This document shows, piece by piece, positions 36,074 to 44,404 of a DNA stretch of 64,000 nucleotides. The number at the start of each line of letters is the position of its first letter. The stretch's first letter is position 1. Source of the stretch: Sphingobium sp. V4 (GTDB lineage: Bacteria; Pseudomonadota; Alphaproteobacteria; Sphingomonadales; Sphingomonadaceae); contig NZ_CP081002.1 of the NCBI RefSeq assembly GCF_029590555.1, positions 1 through 64,000 of the forward strand. Reading direction: 5' to 3'. Position numbers and translations under genes: made by a program. The notes under the pieces were generated by a model, which saw only the letters and a program-made list of their open reading frames with translations, had not been told where the DNA came from and made no database searches.

Positions 36074-37003
36074 GTGCCCATTGCGGTTGCCATCGCCGTG
36101 CTGGTGTTTGGATCAGTCGCCTTCCATCTGTTCAGTCCCTGGTGGCGCACGCCCATCGCATCCAACTGGCACTCTATCGATTCCGCTCTCGACGTGACCT
36201 TGTGGATTTGTGCCGCGGCTTTCGTTCTGCTCAATCTTTTCATGGCCTGGACGCTGGTCCGCTATCGGCATCGGGCGGGCCATCGCGCCCATTATGAGCC
36301 GGAAAACAGCAAGCTGGAGAAACGATTGACGGTCTGGACGGCGATCGGGGTTGCCGGCCTGCTTGCGCCGGGGCTGGCCGCCTGGGGCAAATATGTCTCC
36401 GTTCCACAGGACGCAGCCATCGTCGAGGCGGTCGGCCAGCAATGGCAATGGTCATTCCGCTATCCCGGACCCGATGGCGTGCTGGGCGCCGCCGCGGTCA
36501 AATATGTAACGCCCGACAATGTGCTGGGCCTCGATCCGCTCGATCCTTTCGGGCGGGACGATCTGCTGGTCGAGGCCGGCGACCTGCATCTGCCGGCAGG
36601 ACAGCCGGTGAAGATCATATTGCGGTCGAAGGACGTGCTGCACGATTTCTACGTGCCTGAATTCCGGGCAAAAATGGATCTTGTGCCCGGCATCGTCACC
36701 TATTTCTGGATGACGCCGACGAAGGCCGGGACGTTCGATATCCTGTGCGCCGAACTATGCGGTACCGGCCATCACGAGATGCGCGGCAAGGTGATCGTCG
36801 AAACGCCGGCGGCCTTCGCGAAATGGCGGGCGCAGCAGGTGAGCTTCCAGCAGATATTGGCGGATGCGCCACCGGCTGCGCGGTCCGCCATGCTGGTCGC
36901 GGCCAATGCCTGCTCCGTCCCCAGTCCATTGCTCCCAGAGCGGCTGAGTTCGTCCGCCAGCTGGAAAATCAGGACAGACACGATCAGCCGGAGTGCCCGC
37001 TAA
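36074..37003 (+). CDS. ctaC: Cytochrome c oxidase subunit II
   Basis: 309 aa from GTG 36074, chosen because GGGAGAGAGG lies 3 nt upstream and the first TM helix follows at once (PIAVAIAVLVFGSVAFHLF). A second TM helix (ALDVTLWICAAAFVLLNLFMAWTLV) and a cupredoxin domain follow. The CuA site is complete: the first His (VLHDFYVPEF) and CAELCGTGHHEM with its two Cys, Glu, His and Met ligands. Accepts electrons from cytochrome c for subunit I. The C-terminal 40 residues (AANACSVPSPLLPER...) are low-complexity and unlike other subunits, so they may be degenerate. Its TAA overlaps the ATG of subunit I. Confidence 0.9.
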   Translation: MPIAVAIAVLVFGSVAFHLFSPWWRTPIASNWHSIDSALDVTLWICAAAFVLLNLFMAWTLVRYRHRAGHRAHYEPENSKLEKRLTVWTAIGVAGLLAPGLAAWGKYVSVPQDAAIVEAVGQQWQWSFRYPGPDGVLGAAAVKYVTPDNVLGLDPLDPFGRDDLLVEAGDLHLPAGQPVKIILRSKDVLHDFYVPEFRAKMDLVPGIVTYFWMTPTKAGTFDILCAELCGTGHHEMRGKVIVETPAAFAKWRAQQVSFQQILADAPPAARSAMLVAANACSVPSPLLPERLSSSASWKIRTDTISRSAR

Positions 37004-38721
37004 TGGCTACCACCCTGGCCGACGACCTGCGTCCGCTGCATCATCCCCACAGCTGGATCACCCGCTATGTCTGGAGCCAGGACCATAAGGTCATCGCCAT
37101 CCAGTATAGCGTAACGGCGATCGCGATCGGGCTTGTGGCGCTGGTCCTGTCCGCGCTGATGCGGCTGCAACTCGGCTTTCCGGGGACCTTCTCGTGGATT
37201 CAGCCGGACAATTATCTGCAATTTGTGTCGATGCACGGCATGATCATGGTCGTATATCTGCTGACCGCGTTGCTGCTTGGCGGCTTCGGCAATTATCTGA
37301 TCCCGCTGATGATCGGTGCGCGGGACATGGTGTTCCCCTTCGTCAACATGCTGAGCTACTGGCTCTACCTGCTGTCGGTGATCGTGCTGGTGGCCGGCTT
37401 CTTCGTCCCGGGCGGGCCGACCGGCGCGGGCTGGACGCTCTATCCGCCGCAGGCCATCACCGAAGGCACGCCGGGCCATCAGTGGGGCATTGCCACGATG
37501 CTGGTCAGCCTCGCCATTTTCGTCGCGGCATTCACCATGGGCGGCCTCAACTATGTGACGACGGTGCTTCAGGCGCGGACGAAGGGCATGACGCTGATGC
37601 GGATGCCGCTGTCGGTCTGGGGCATCTTCACCGCCTCGGTCATGGGACTACTGGCCTTTCCGGCGCTGTTCGTCGCGGCCATCATGATGCTGTTCGATCA
37701 TTTCGCCGGCACCAGCTTCTTCATGCCGACGATGCAGGCCATGGGTCGCATCACGCCGACCGAAGGCGGCAGTCCGCTGCTGTTCCAGCATCTTTTCTGG
37801 TTCTTCGGCCATCCCGAAGTCTATATCGTGGCCCTGCCCGCCTTCGGCATCGTGTCGGACCTCATCAGCGTCCATGCGCGGCGCAACATCTTCGGCTATC
37901 GCATGATGGTGTGGGCGATCGTCATCATCGGCGCATTGAGCTTCGTCGTCTGGGCGCATCATATGTATGTGTCGGGCATGAACCCCTATTTCGGGTTCTT
38001 CTTCGCCACGTCCACGCTGATCATCGCCGTCCCGACCGCGATCAAGGTCTATAACTGGCTGTTGACGCTATGGCGCGGCGACATTCATCTGCGCGTGCCG
38101 ATGCTGTTCGCCATCGCCTTCATCTTCACCTTCATCCATGGCGGGCTGTCGGGCCTGTTCCTGGGCAATGTCAGCGTCGACGTGCCGCTGTCCGACACCT
38201 TCTTCGTCGTCGCCCATTTCCACATGGTGATGGGGGTTTCGCCGGTGCTGGTGATCTTCGGCGCCATCTATCACTGGTATCCCAAGATTTTCGGGCGGAT
38301 GTGGAACGAGACGCTGGGCAAGCTCCATTTCTGGATCACCTTCCTGGGCGTCTATGCGATTTTCCTGCCGATGCATTATCTGGGCATATTGGGCGTGCCG
38401 CGCCGCTATTATGCGCTGGGCGACGCCGCCTTCATCCCGCAGTCGGTCCACCTCGCCAATGAATGGATCAGCATAGCCGCGCTGATCGTGTTCGCGGCGC
38501 AGGGACTGTTCTTCTTCAACATGATCTGGAGCCTTTTCCGGGGGCCGAAAGCCGATCCCAACCCCTGGGGCGCGGCGAGTCTGGAATGGCAGACTCCGCA
38601 AACGCCGCCCGCCCATGGTAATTGGGGCGCGACACTGCCGGTCGTCCATCGCTGGGCCTACGACTATAGCGTACCGGGCGCGCAGCGCGACTTCATCCCC
38701 CAGACGGCGCCGCGCGCATGA
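37003..38721 (+). CDS. ctaD: Cytochrome c oxidase subunit I
   Basis: A 572-aa haem-copper oxidase catalytic subunit with about 12 TM helices. Ligands visible: heme a His in VSMHGMIMV, CuB/cross-linked His-Tyr in FFGHPEVYIVALPAFG, the CuB pair in VWAHHMYVSG, and the haem a3/a pair in VVAHFHMVMG. The Glu of GHPEV places it in the A1 type (proton-pumping aa3). Membrane enzyme reducing O2 to water. It overlaps subunit II by one base and is followed by two subunit III-like genes, subunit IV and a cytochrome c, a layout of alternative (CoxMNOP-like) aa3 operons. Confidence 0.95.
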   Translation: MATTLADDLRPLHHPHSWITRYVWSQDHKVIAIQYSVTAIAIGLVALVLSALMRLQLGFPGTFSWIQPDNYLQFVSMHGMIMVVYLLTALLLGGFGNYLIPLMIGARDMVFPFVNMLSYWLYLLSVIVLVAGFFVPGGPTGAGWTLYPPQAITEGTPGHQWGIATMLVSLAIFVAAFTMGGLNYVTTVLQARTKGMTLMRMPLSVWGIFTASVMGLLAFPALFVAAIMMLFDHFAGTSFFMPTMQAMGRITPTEGGSPLLFQHLFWFFGHPEVYIVALPAFGIVSDLISVHARRNIFGYRMMVWAIVIIGALSFVVWAHHMYVSGMNPYFGFFFATSTLIIAVPTAIKVYNWLLTLWRGDIHLRVPMLFAIAFIFTFIHGGLSGLFLGNVSVDVPLSDTFFVVAHFHMVMGVSPVLVIFGAIYHWYPKIFGRMWNETLGKLHFWITFLGVYAIFLPMHYLGILGVPRRYYALGDAAFIPQSVHLANEWISIAALIVFAAQGLFFFNMIWSLFRGPKADPNPWGAASLEWQTPQTPPAHGNWGATLPVVHRWAYDYSVPGAQRDFIPQTAPRA

Positions 38722-39326
38722 CCATCCTGGCGCGCCTTGCCGAAAAAAGCTGGGACGCGGCGAGCGACAGCGAAATAGACAGTCAGATCGATCGTCCGTC
38801 GGCAGTCGCAGTCGGTTTGACTGTCTATTTCGCTGTCGCCATGGTGATGTTCTCGCTGCTGACGGCGGCTTATCTCATGCGAATGGGGCTTCATACCGCC
38901 ATGGGCCATGATGGCGGGGATTGGGCGCCGATGCCTGATCCGCCGCTGTTGTGGATCAACAGCGCGGTCCTCCTTGTCAGCAGCTTTGCCTGGGAGATCA
39001 GTCGGCGCATGGCGGCGCGCGGCAGGCACGGCCAGGCAATAGGAGCGTCGGTCGCCGGCGCCGCACTGGGTCTTTGCTTTCTCGTTGGGCAATGGCTGCT
39101 CTGGCGCCATTATCAGGCGGCGGGCTATGATCTGTCCGCCAATCCGGCCAATGCCTTCTTCTATTTGCTGACCGCGCTTCACGGTTGCCACATCATCGGT
39201 GGTCTGGTTGCTGCCGGGCGGGTGCTGATCGGCGGCAACCTGCGCCATATCCGCCTGTGTGCGGTTTATTGGCATTTTCTTCTGGTCATCTGGCTTCTGC
39301 TTGCCGGATTGCTGGTATCGACATGA
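38718..39326 (+). CDS. Cytochrome c oxidase subunit III-like protein (first copy)
   Basis: A 202-aa, five-helix protein of the subunit III family (FYLLTALHGCHIIGGLVAAGRVL; CAVYWHFLLVIWLLLAGLL). Shorter than classical subunit III, as usual in alternative oxidase operons. It overlaps ctaD by 4 bp (ATGA). The N-terminal soluble stretch and first TM helix are encoded by the two arms of a perfect 22-bp inverted repeat (38764-38785 with 38818-38839). Confidence 0.88.
   Translation: MTILARLAEKSWDAASDSEIDSQIDRPSAVAVGLTVYFAVAMVMFSLLTAAYLMRMGLHTAMGHDGGDWAPMPDPPLLWINSAVLLVSSFAWEISRRMAARGRHGQAIGASVAGAALGLCFLVGQWLLWRHYQAAGYDLSANPANAFFYLLTALHGCHIIGGLVAAGRVLIGGNLRHIRLCAVYWHFLLVIWLLLAGLLVST
38764..38839. 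repeat. Perfect 22-bp inverted repeat inside coding sequence
   Basis: The arm at 38764-38785 (starting GCGACAGCGAAATAG) is the exact reverse complement of 38818-38839 (ending ATTTCGCTGTCGC), with 32 bp between. Arm 1 encodes part of SDSEIDSQ and arm 2 part of LTVYFAVA. The mRNA would fold into a very stable hairpin 45-120 nt after the start codon. Confidence 0.95.
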
Positions 39327-39353
39327 AATCTCTCAGCAGGGGACAGTATCGCA

Positions 39354-40049
39354 ATGTCTCACATGGTGCCGGACAGAAGAGATCGGGAGGTCATAACCCC
39401 GAGCCTGCGCGAGATCGCGGCCGACTGGTCTTCGGACCAGGAAGTCTTTCGCCATACCCATTGGGGCAAGGCGATGATGTGGATTTTCCTGCTGTCCGAT
39501 ACCTTCATCTTCTCCTGCTTCCTCACCGGCTATATGACGATCCGCTCGTCCGCCGTGCTGCCCTGGCCCAATACGGCGGAAGTGTTCGCGCTCGTGATTG
39601 GCGGGCAGAAAATCCCGCTGATCCTGATCGCGATCATGACCTTCGTGCTCATCAGTTCCAGCGGCACCATGGCGATGGCGGTCAACTATGGCTATCGCCG
39701 CGACCGGCGAAAAACCGCGATACTGATGCTGATTACGGCCCTGTTCGGGGCAAGCTTCGTGGCGATGCAGGCCTTCGAATGGACCAAGCTGATCGTCGAG
39801 GAAGGGGTGCGCCCCTGGAGCAACCCGATGGGCGCTCCGCAATTCGGGGCCACCTTCTTCATGATTACCGGTTTCCACGGCCTGCATGTTAGTTGCGGCG
39901 TCATCCTTCTGGCGATCATCGCCTCGAAGGTGGCGCGAGGTCATTATGACCGATCGGGCGACTATAGCGCGGTCGAAATCGCCGGCCTCTACTGGCATTT
40001 CGTCGACCTCGTCTGGGTCTTCATCTTCGCCTTCTTCTATCTCTGGTGA
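39354..40049 (+). CDS. Cytochrome c oxidase subunit III-like protein (second copy)
   Basis: 231 aa, a more typical subunit III: MMWIFLLSDTFIFSCFLTGYM, LMLITALFGASFVAMQAFEWTKLI, FFMITGFHGLHVSCGVILLAI, GLYWHFVDLVWVFIFAFFYLW. The FHG.HV and YWHFVD.VW motifs are the family hallmark. Stabilises subunit I and lines the O2 channel. Starts 27 bp after the first copy. Two subunit III paralogues in tandem are characteristic of this operon class. Confidence 0.92.
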   Translation: MSHMVPDRRDREVITPSLREIAADWSSDQEVFRHTHWGKAMMWIFLLSDTFIFSCFLTGYMTIRSSAVLPWPNTAEVFALVIGGQKIPLILIAIMTFVLISSSGTMAMAVNYGYRRDRRKTAILMLITALFGASFVAMQAFEWTKLIVEEGVRPWSNPMGAPQFGATFFMITGFHGLHVSCGVILLAIIASKVARGHYDRSGDYSAVEIAGLYWHFVDLVWVFIFAFFYLW

Positions 40050-40054
40050 TCGCC

Positions 40055-40435
40055 ATGCAGTATGACAGACCTGTCCCGCAAACGCAGATCGTTCCAGACG
40101 GCCAGCACCCGCCGGCTGCGGACCATGGGCAACAGCACCCCATTGGCCTTTATCTCAAGGTCTGGGGCTATCTGTTCGTGCTCAGCACCCTGTCCTATCT
40201 GGTCGACTATATGCATGTGCAGGGCATTGTGCGATGGACGCTGATCATCCTGTTCATGCTGTTGAAGGCGGGATTGATCCTGTCGATCTTCATGCACCTG
40301 GCCTGGGAGCGGCTGTCGCTGACCTATGCGATATTGCTGCCGCCGCTCGTGCTGCTCGTGCTGGTACGCATCATGCTGATCGAAGCGGACTATGCCTACT
40401 GGACCCGCGCGATCTTCATGGGCGGGGGAGGCTGA
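40055..40435 (+). CDS. Prokaryotic cytochrome c oxidase subunit IV
   Basis: 126 aa from ATG 40055 (MQYDRPVPQTQ); GTG 40046 overlapping the previous stop is an alternative. Three TM helices: YLKVWGYLFVLSTLSYLVDY, WTLIILFMLLKAGLILSIFMHLAWE, YAILLPPLVLLVLVRIMLIEAD. The KAGLILSIFMHL segment is the COX4_pro hallmark. Small accessory subunit of the oxidase, 3 bp before the cytochrome c gene. Confidence 0.87.
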   Translation: MQYDRPVPQTQIVPDGQHPPAADHGQQHPIGLYLKVWGYLFVLSTLSYLVDYMHVQGIVRWTLIILFMLLKAGLILSIFMHLAWERLSLTYAILLPPLVLLVLVRIMLIEADYAYWTRAIFMGGGG

Positions 40436-40438
40436 ACC

Positions 40439-41125
40439 ATGAACCGGATGCAGTGGCTGGCGACAGGGTTATGCGTTGCCGGAGCGGCAGGCGCGCTATG
40501 GAGCCTCGACTGGTTTGCCGGGCAGCTGTACCCGGAGGATGGGGTGGGCAAGCTCGCTTATGCGCCCGCCGATGCCATGCCGCCGCGTGTCGACATGGCG
40601 TCGGTGCAGCGGGACTGGCCCGCCAGCCTCCAGGCTCCGGGCGAGGGCGATCGGCTGATCGCCTATCGACGGGACATGCTGGGCAAGGCGCCGATGCCGG
40701 CCGTCGGCGTTGACGGCGCAGGGATTGCCGCGCAAGCGGACCTTGGCACTCTGCTCGCCAACGCGAATGCGGATGTGGGCAGGGCCAAGGCGCAATTATG
40801 CCTCAGCTGCCATGACCTGAAACAGGGCGGCCCCAATCGCATCGGTCCCAATTTATGGGGCGTTGTAGGCCGGCCGGTCGCGACCCATGCCGGCTTTGCC
40901 TACTCGCCCGCAATGAAGGAACATGGCGGCAGTTGGAGCTATGAGAGTCTGTTCGATTTTCTTGCATCGCCCGCGCGCGACGTGCCGGGAACGAAGATGA
41001 ACTTTGCCGGACTGCGTCGCGCCGAGGATCGCGCGGCGCTGATCAAATATCTCGCCACCCTGGGACATGGCGCGCCCCCGCCGCCCGAACCGAAGCCGGC
41101 GGCGCGGAGCGGGGCCGCCCGGTGA
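40439..41125 (+). CDS. Membrane-anchored c-type cytochrome
   Basis: 228 aa. An N-terminal anchor/signal (WLATGLCVAGAAGALWSL) precedes one class I cytochrome c domain with the haem site C121-L-S-C124-H125, the GPNLWGVVGRP motif, and the axial Met187 in PGTKMNFAGL. It is the last gene of the oxidase operon and probably the direct electron donor to CuA of subunit II, which itself lacks a cytochrome c domain. Pro-rich tail (APPPPEPKP). Confidence 0.9.
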   Translation: MNRMQWLATGLCVAGAAGALWSLDWFAGQLYPEDGVGKLAYAPADAMPPRVDMASVQRDWPASLQAPGEGDRLIAYRRDMLGKAPMPAVGVDGAGIAAQADLGTLLANANADVGRAKAQLCLSCHDLKQGGPNRIGPNLWGVVGRPVATHAGFAYSPAMKEHGGSWSYESLFDFLASPARDVPGTKMNFAGLRRAEDRAALIKYLATLGHGAPPPPEPKPAARSGAAR

Positions 41126-41151
41126 GGATGGTGCCCACCGGGCGGAATGGT

Positions 41152-41952
41152 TCAGCGAACGACTGCCCGGGTATAGAGGTGCCAGGTGGCGTAGCCCAGC
41201 ACCGGCAGTACCACGGCCAGCCCGACGAGTCCGGGCAGTGCGCCCAGGACGAGGAGCGTCACCACGGTAAGGCCCCATGCCGCGACCGTCACAGGGTTGT
41301 TCCACGCCACGCGGAATGATGTACGCAGCGCGACACCCCAATTGACCCTCTTGTCGATGATCATGGGGAACGACACGACGCTCACCGCCAGCGTCACGAT
41401 GGCAAAGCCCAGCCCCACGAGATTGCCGATGATGATCATTTGCCAGCCTTGGGCGGTGCCGAATACGGCCTGCAGGAAGGCGCTCGGCGATGCGATCACG
41501 TCAGGCCCGAGCTGGCCGACAGTCGAATAATAGATGAACCAGGCAGCCGTCATCCAACCAAGGAAGAGCATGGCGGTCACGCTGGTCAGGTCGAACAGCG
41601 CCGGAAAGGCCGGTCCGCGCACGACGTCCAGGAAATGGCGCCAACGGGAATCCAGCCCCTGTTCACGCCGCCGCGCCAGTTCGTAGAAGCCGCTGGCAAA
41701 GGCCGGGCCGAACAGGACCGATCCGGCCAGAAGCGGAAACAGCAACGGCAGCACCGGCATCTGACTGGCCAGCAGGATCGCGAACACTATGACGAGGGGA
41801 TAGATGAAACCGATGAAAAGCAGATCGCCACGTTTGGCCAGGAAATCTTCCCAGCCCTGGCGCAGGGCGATGCGCAGATCCTTCAGACCGATCCTGCGAA
41901 TTTCATAATCCTCATGGGGAGGCGCTAGACCCCCTGGATGAGTTATGGCCAT
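41152..41952 (-). CDS. DUF2189 integral membrane protein
   Basis: 266 aa with a soluble N-terminus (IRRIGLKDLRIALRQGWEDFLAKRGDLLFIG) typical of DUF2189 and about six TM helices (LIGFIYPLVIVFAILLA-type; VTAMLFLGWMTAAWFIYY; MIIIGNLVGLGFAIVTLAVSVV). ATG 41952 preferred because AGGAGAG precedes it; ATG 41967 is possible. The family often lies beside terminal oxidase or cytochrome genes; function unknown. It is convergent with the oxidase operon, 26 bp away. The 227 bp upstream (41953-42179) hold nothing I can support. Confidence 0.82.
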   Translation of the reverse strand: MAITHPGGLAPPHEDYEIRRIGLKDLRIALRQGWEDFLAKRGDLLFIGFIYPLVIVFAILLASQMPVLPLLFPLLAGSVLFGPAFASGFYELARRREQGLDSRWRHFLDVVRGPAFPALFDLTSVTAMLFLGWMTAAWFIYYSTVGQLGPDVIASPSAFLQAVFGTAQGWQMIIIGNLVGLGFAIVTLAVSVVSFPMIIDKRVNWGVALRTSFRVAWNNPVTVAAWGLTVVTLLVLGALPGLVGLAVVLPVLGYATWHLYTRAVVR

Positions 41953-42179
41953 GGTGGCTCTCCTCATGACGTGCCGCCATGTCAGACGCTGGCTTCTCCT
42001 GCCCTCTGTCGGGACTGGTGCCGACGCAGCCCGTTTCGGGTCTGCTTGAACATCGTCTCGGCATGAGGAAACGCCTCATGGCCTATCGAAGCACACTACA
42101 CCCATCCCTGCTTGGCAGACAAGCGTCATCATTCTCTGCCGGGACAGGTGGAAAGTCCGGCGACCCTCTGCCGGATGGA

Positions 42180-44396
42180 TCAGGTAACGGTCACGATCCT
42201 GGCGGTTCCATTTCGAGCCGCCCGCTTGACCACCACCTGATCGCCGACGCGGTCGAACAGGATGTCGACTTTCGCAGCGCCGATAGCCAGACCGCCGATG
42301 GACAGGCTCTGGATGAAATATGGCAGCGCCGGTTGCTGAAAACTGATCTGTTCGGCGGCGACATCGAACCGCAGGCCGAGGCTGGACTGGATCAGCGCCA
42401 GCGGGGCGGCAGCGGACCAGGCCTGCGGGCTGCACGCCACGGGATAGAAGGTCGGACCTTGGGAGCGGCGGCGCGGAAAGCCGCAGAATAGTTCCGGCAG
42501 GCGCATCATGTCGACATAGGTGGCCGCCGCGAACAAGCCCTCGAATATCTGCGCGGCTTCCCGCTGATAACCGTAGCGCGAAAAGCCGCCCGCGATCAGC
42601 GCGTTGTCGTGGGGCCAGATCGAGCCATTATGGTAGCTCATCGGATTGTAGCGTTTCTCGGTCGATGCGATGGTGCGGACGCCCCAGCCGGAAAAGGAGG
42701 CGGGGGCCATCAGCGTGCGGACCACGGCCTCCGCCCGATCTTCGCGCGCCAGTCCGGTATAGAGGACATGCCCGGCATTGGAGGAGCGCACGCGGCAGGG
42801 GCGCTTGTCGCCGTCCAGCGCGAGAATATAGGTGCCCAGCGCGGCGTCGAAGAAAGCGGCGTCGAAACGGTCGCGCAGCCGTGCGGCCCGGTCCCGATAA
42901 TCGGCCGCCCGCGAAGGATCGTCGATCATGCCGAACAACTGCTCGGCCGCCTTCCAGGCGCCGTAGACATAGGCCTGCACCTCGGCGAGGGCGATCGGGC
43001 CGCGAGCAATGGCGCCATCGGCATGGAAGATCGAGTCATGGCTGTCCTTCCAGCCCTGATTCTGCAAGCCCTGGTCGGTCAGGCGACCATATTCGACGAA
43101 TCCGTCCCCATCACGATCGCCATGGGTATCGATCCAGGCGAGCGCTGCTTCGATATTCGGGAGAATATTTGTCAGGAAAGCTGCGTCTCCGGTCCGTTCC
43201 AGATAGGCGCCGGCGAGCATCACGAACAAAGGGGTTGAATCGATGCTGCCATAATAATGGCGGAAAGGCACTTCGCCCAGTTCGGCCATCTCGCCCTGCC
43301 GTACCTCGTGCAGGATCTTGCCCGGCTCCGCATCGGCCGCCGGATCGAAGCGGGTGGCCTGGTGGGCCGCAAGATAGCCGAGGACGCCGCGGCTGATCGC
43401 CGGATCCATCCACAGGGTTTCGAGCGCGGTGATGATGGCGTCGCGGCCGAACACCGTGCTGAACCAGGGGATGCCCGCATAGGGATAGGGACCAAATTCA
43501 GTGTCTGTCGAGAGCATCGAAATATCGGCGACCGATCGGCGTGCGACTTCGTTGAACAGATCGTTGGACGAATGAATCGTCGCGCCCCGGTTCCGTGCTT
43601 GCCGGAGCGTCTGCATGGCTTCGCGCAGTGACTTGAGGAATTGCTTGGGCAGGGCGCTGCCGCCTTCCGCACGATCACAGCAGATGCGGGTGAACAGGGC
43701 ACAGCGCTGGCCCGGCGGCACGGTCACATCGAACCGTGCATGATTTTCGGTCAGTTCGTCGGGCATCGGATCGAAATGGAGATGCGTACGCCGTTCGCGA
43801 TCGTCCCGCCCCATATAGCCGAGGAGGACGTCCGCGGACCCCACCTGGGCGTCGCGTATCGTCCCGCGACGCAATCGGGTCATGCCGCGAATTTCGAAGA
43901 GATCGGCAAAGTCGGCCGCAAAGCCGAGTTCGATGCTGATCTGACGGGTTTCGGTGTCGAAATTGCGGATGGTGATCCGCTCGTACAATGCATCCTTCCA
44001 GATGAAGCGGGTGCGGCGCAGATGGATCAGGTCATGTTCCACCGCGACCCGGCCATCGTCGCCGAAAAAGTCGGGATTGGCGAGGTCGCAGGTCAGCATC
44101 GCATTGTCGTCACGCAACGCGGAACTCAGCAGGATCGGCCGCACGCCATTGACGGTCAGATAGAGATGCGACAGATGCCTGGTATCGCGATGGTAAAGCC
44201 CTTCCGGACTGCCGGGGCCGGAAATGGCGTCGCCGCTATGGTCGAACACCGCGAAACTGTCGCCATGCTTCAATGTACGCGGCCGACGTTCGTGCAGCGA
44301 CGAGGTCGCGGGAATGAAGAACTGGGTCTGTGCCTGCGAGATCGCCTGCCCTCCTGCAATGCCGGGCACATCTGGCTCGGGCTGGATCAGCGTCAT
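42180..44396 (-). CDS. Amylo-alpha-1,6-glucosidase (glycogen-debranching-type)
   Basis: A 738-aa protein with an N-terminal GDE_N_bis domain (TLKHGDSFAVFDHSGDAI..GSPEGLYHRDTRHLS) and a C-terminal (alpha/alpha)6 catalytic domain (AGIPWFSTVFGRDAIITALETLW; FVEYGRLTDQGLQNQGWKDSHDSI; MSYHNGSIWPHDNALIAGG). Catalytic acids expected in the GWKDS.DS and NGSIWPHDN regions. It hydrolyses alpha-1,6 or related glucosidic bonds in the cytoplasm; no signal peptide. Separated by only 8 bp from the GT4 gene, so the two form an operon, perhaps for making or trimming a stress-related glucoside or glucan. Confidence 0.9.
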   Translation of the reverse strand: MTLIQPEPDVPGIAGGQAISQAQTQFFIPATSSLHERRPRTLKHGDSFAVFDHSGDAISGPGSPEGLYHRDTRHLSHLYLTVNGVRPILLSSALRDDNAMLTCDLANPDFFGDDGRVAVEHDLIHLRRTRFIWKDALYERITIRNFDTETRQISIELGFAADFADLFEIRGMTRLRRGTIRDAQVGSADVLLGYMGRDDRERRTHLHFDPMPDELTENHARFDVTVPPGQRCALFTRICCDRAEGGSALPKQFLKSLREAMQTLRQARNRGATIHSSNDLFNEVARRSVADISMLSTDTEFGPYPYAGIPWFSTVFGRDAIITALETLWMDPAISRGVLGYLAAHQATRFDPAADAEPGKILHEVRQGEMAELGEVPFRHYYGSIDSTPLFVMLAGAYLERTGDAAFLTNILPNIEAALAWIDTHGDRDGDGFVEYGRLTDQGLQNQGWKDSHDSIFHADGAIARGPIALAEVQAYVYGAWKAAEQLFGMIDDPSRAADYRDRAARLRDRFDAAFFDAALGTYILALDGDKRPCRVRSSNAGHVLYTGLAREDRAEAVVRTLMAPASFSGWGVRTIASTEKRYNPMSYHNGSIWPHDNALIAGGFSRYGYQREAAQIFEGLFAAATYVDMMRLPELFCGFPRRRSQGPTFYPVACSPQAWSAAAPLALIQSSLGLRFDVAAEQISFQQPALPYFIQSLSIGGLAIGAAKVDILFDRVGDQVVVKRAARNGTARIVTVT

Positions 44397-44404
44397 GGAG
44401 TCTC

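Noticed and set aside
38764..38839. Invertible DNA switch at the inverted repeat in the cox gene
   Set aside because: The 32-bp spacer is too short for a typical invertase substrate and no invertase gene is nearby; inversion would not alter a promoter.
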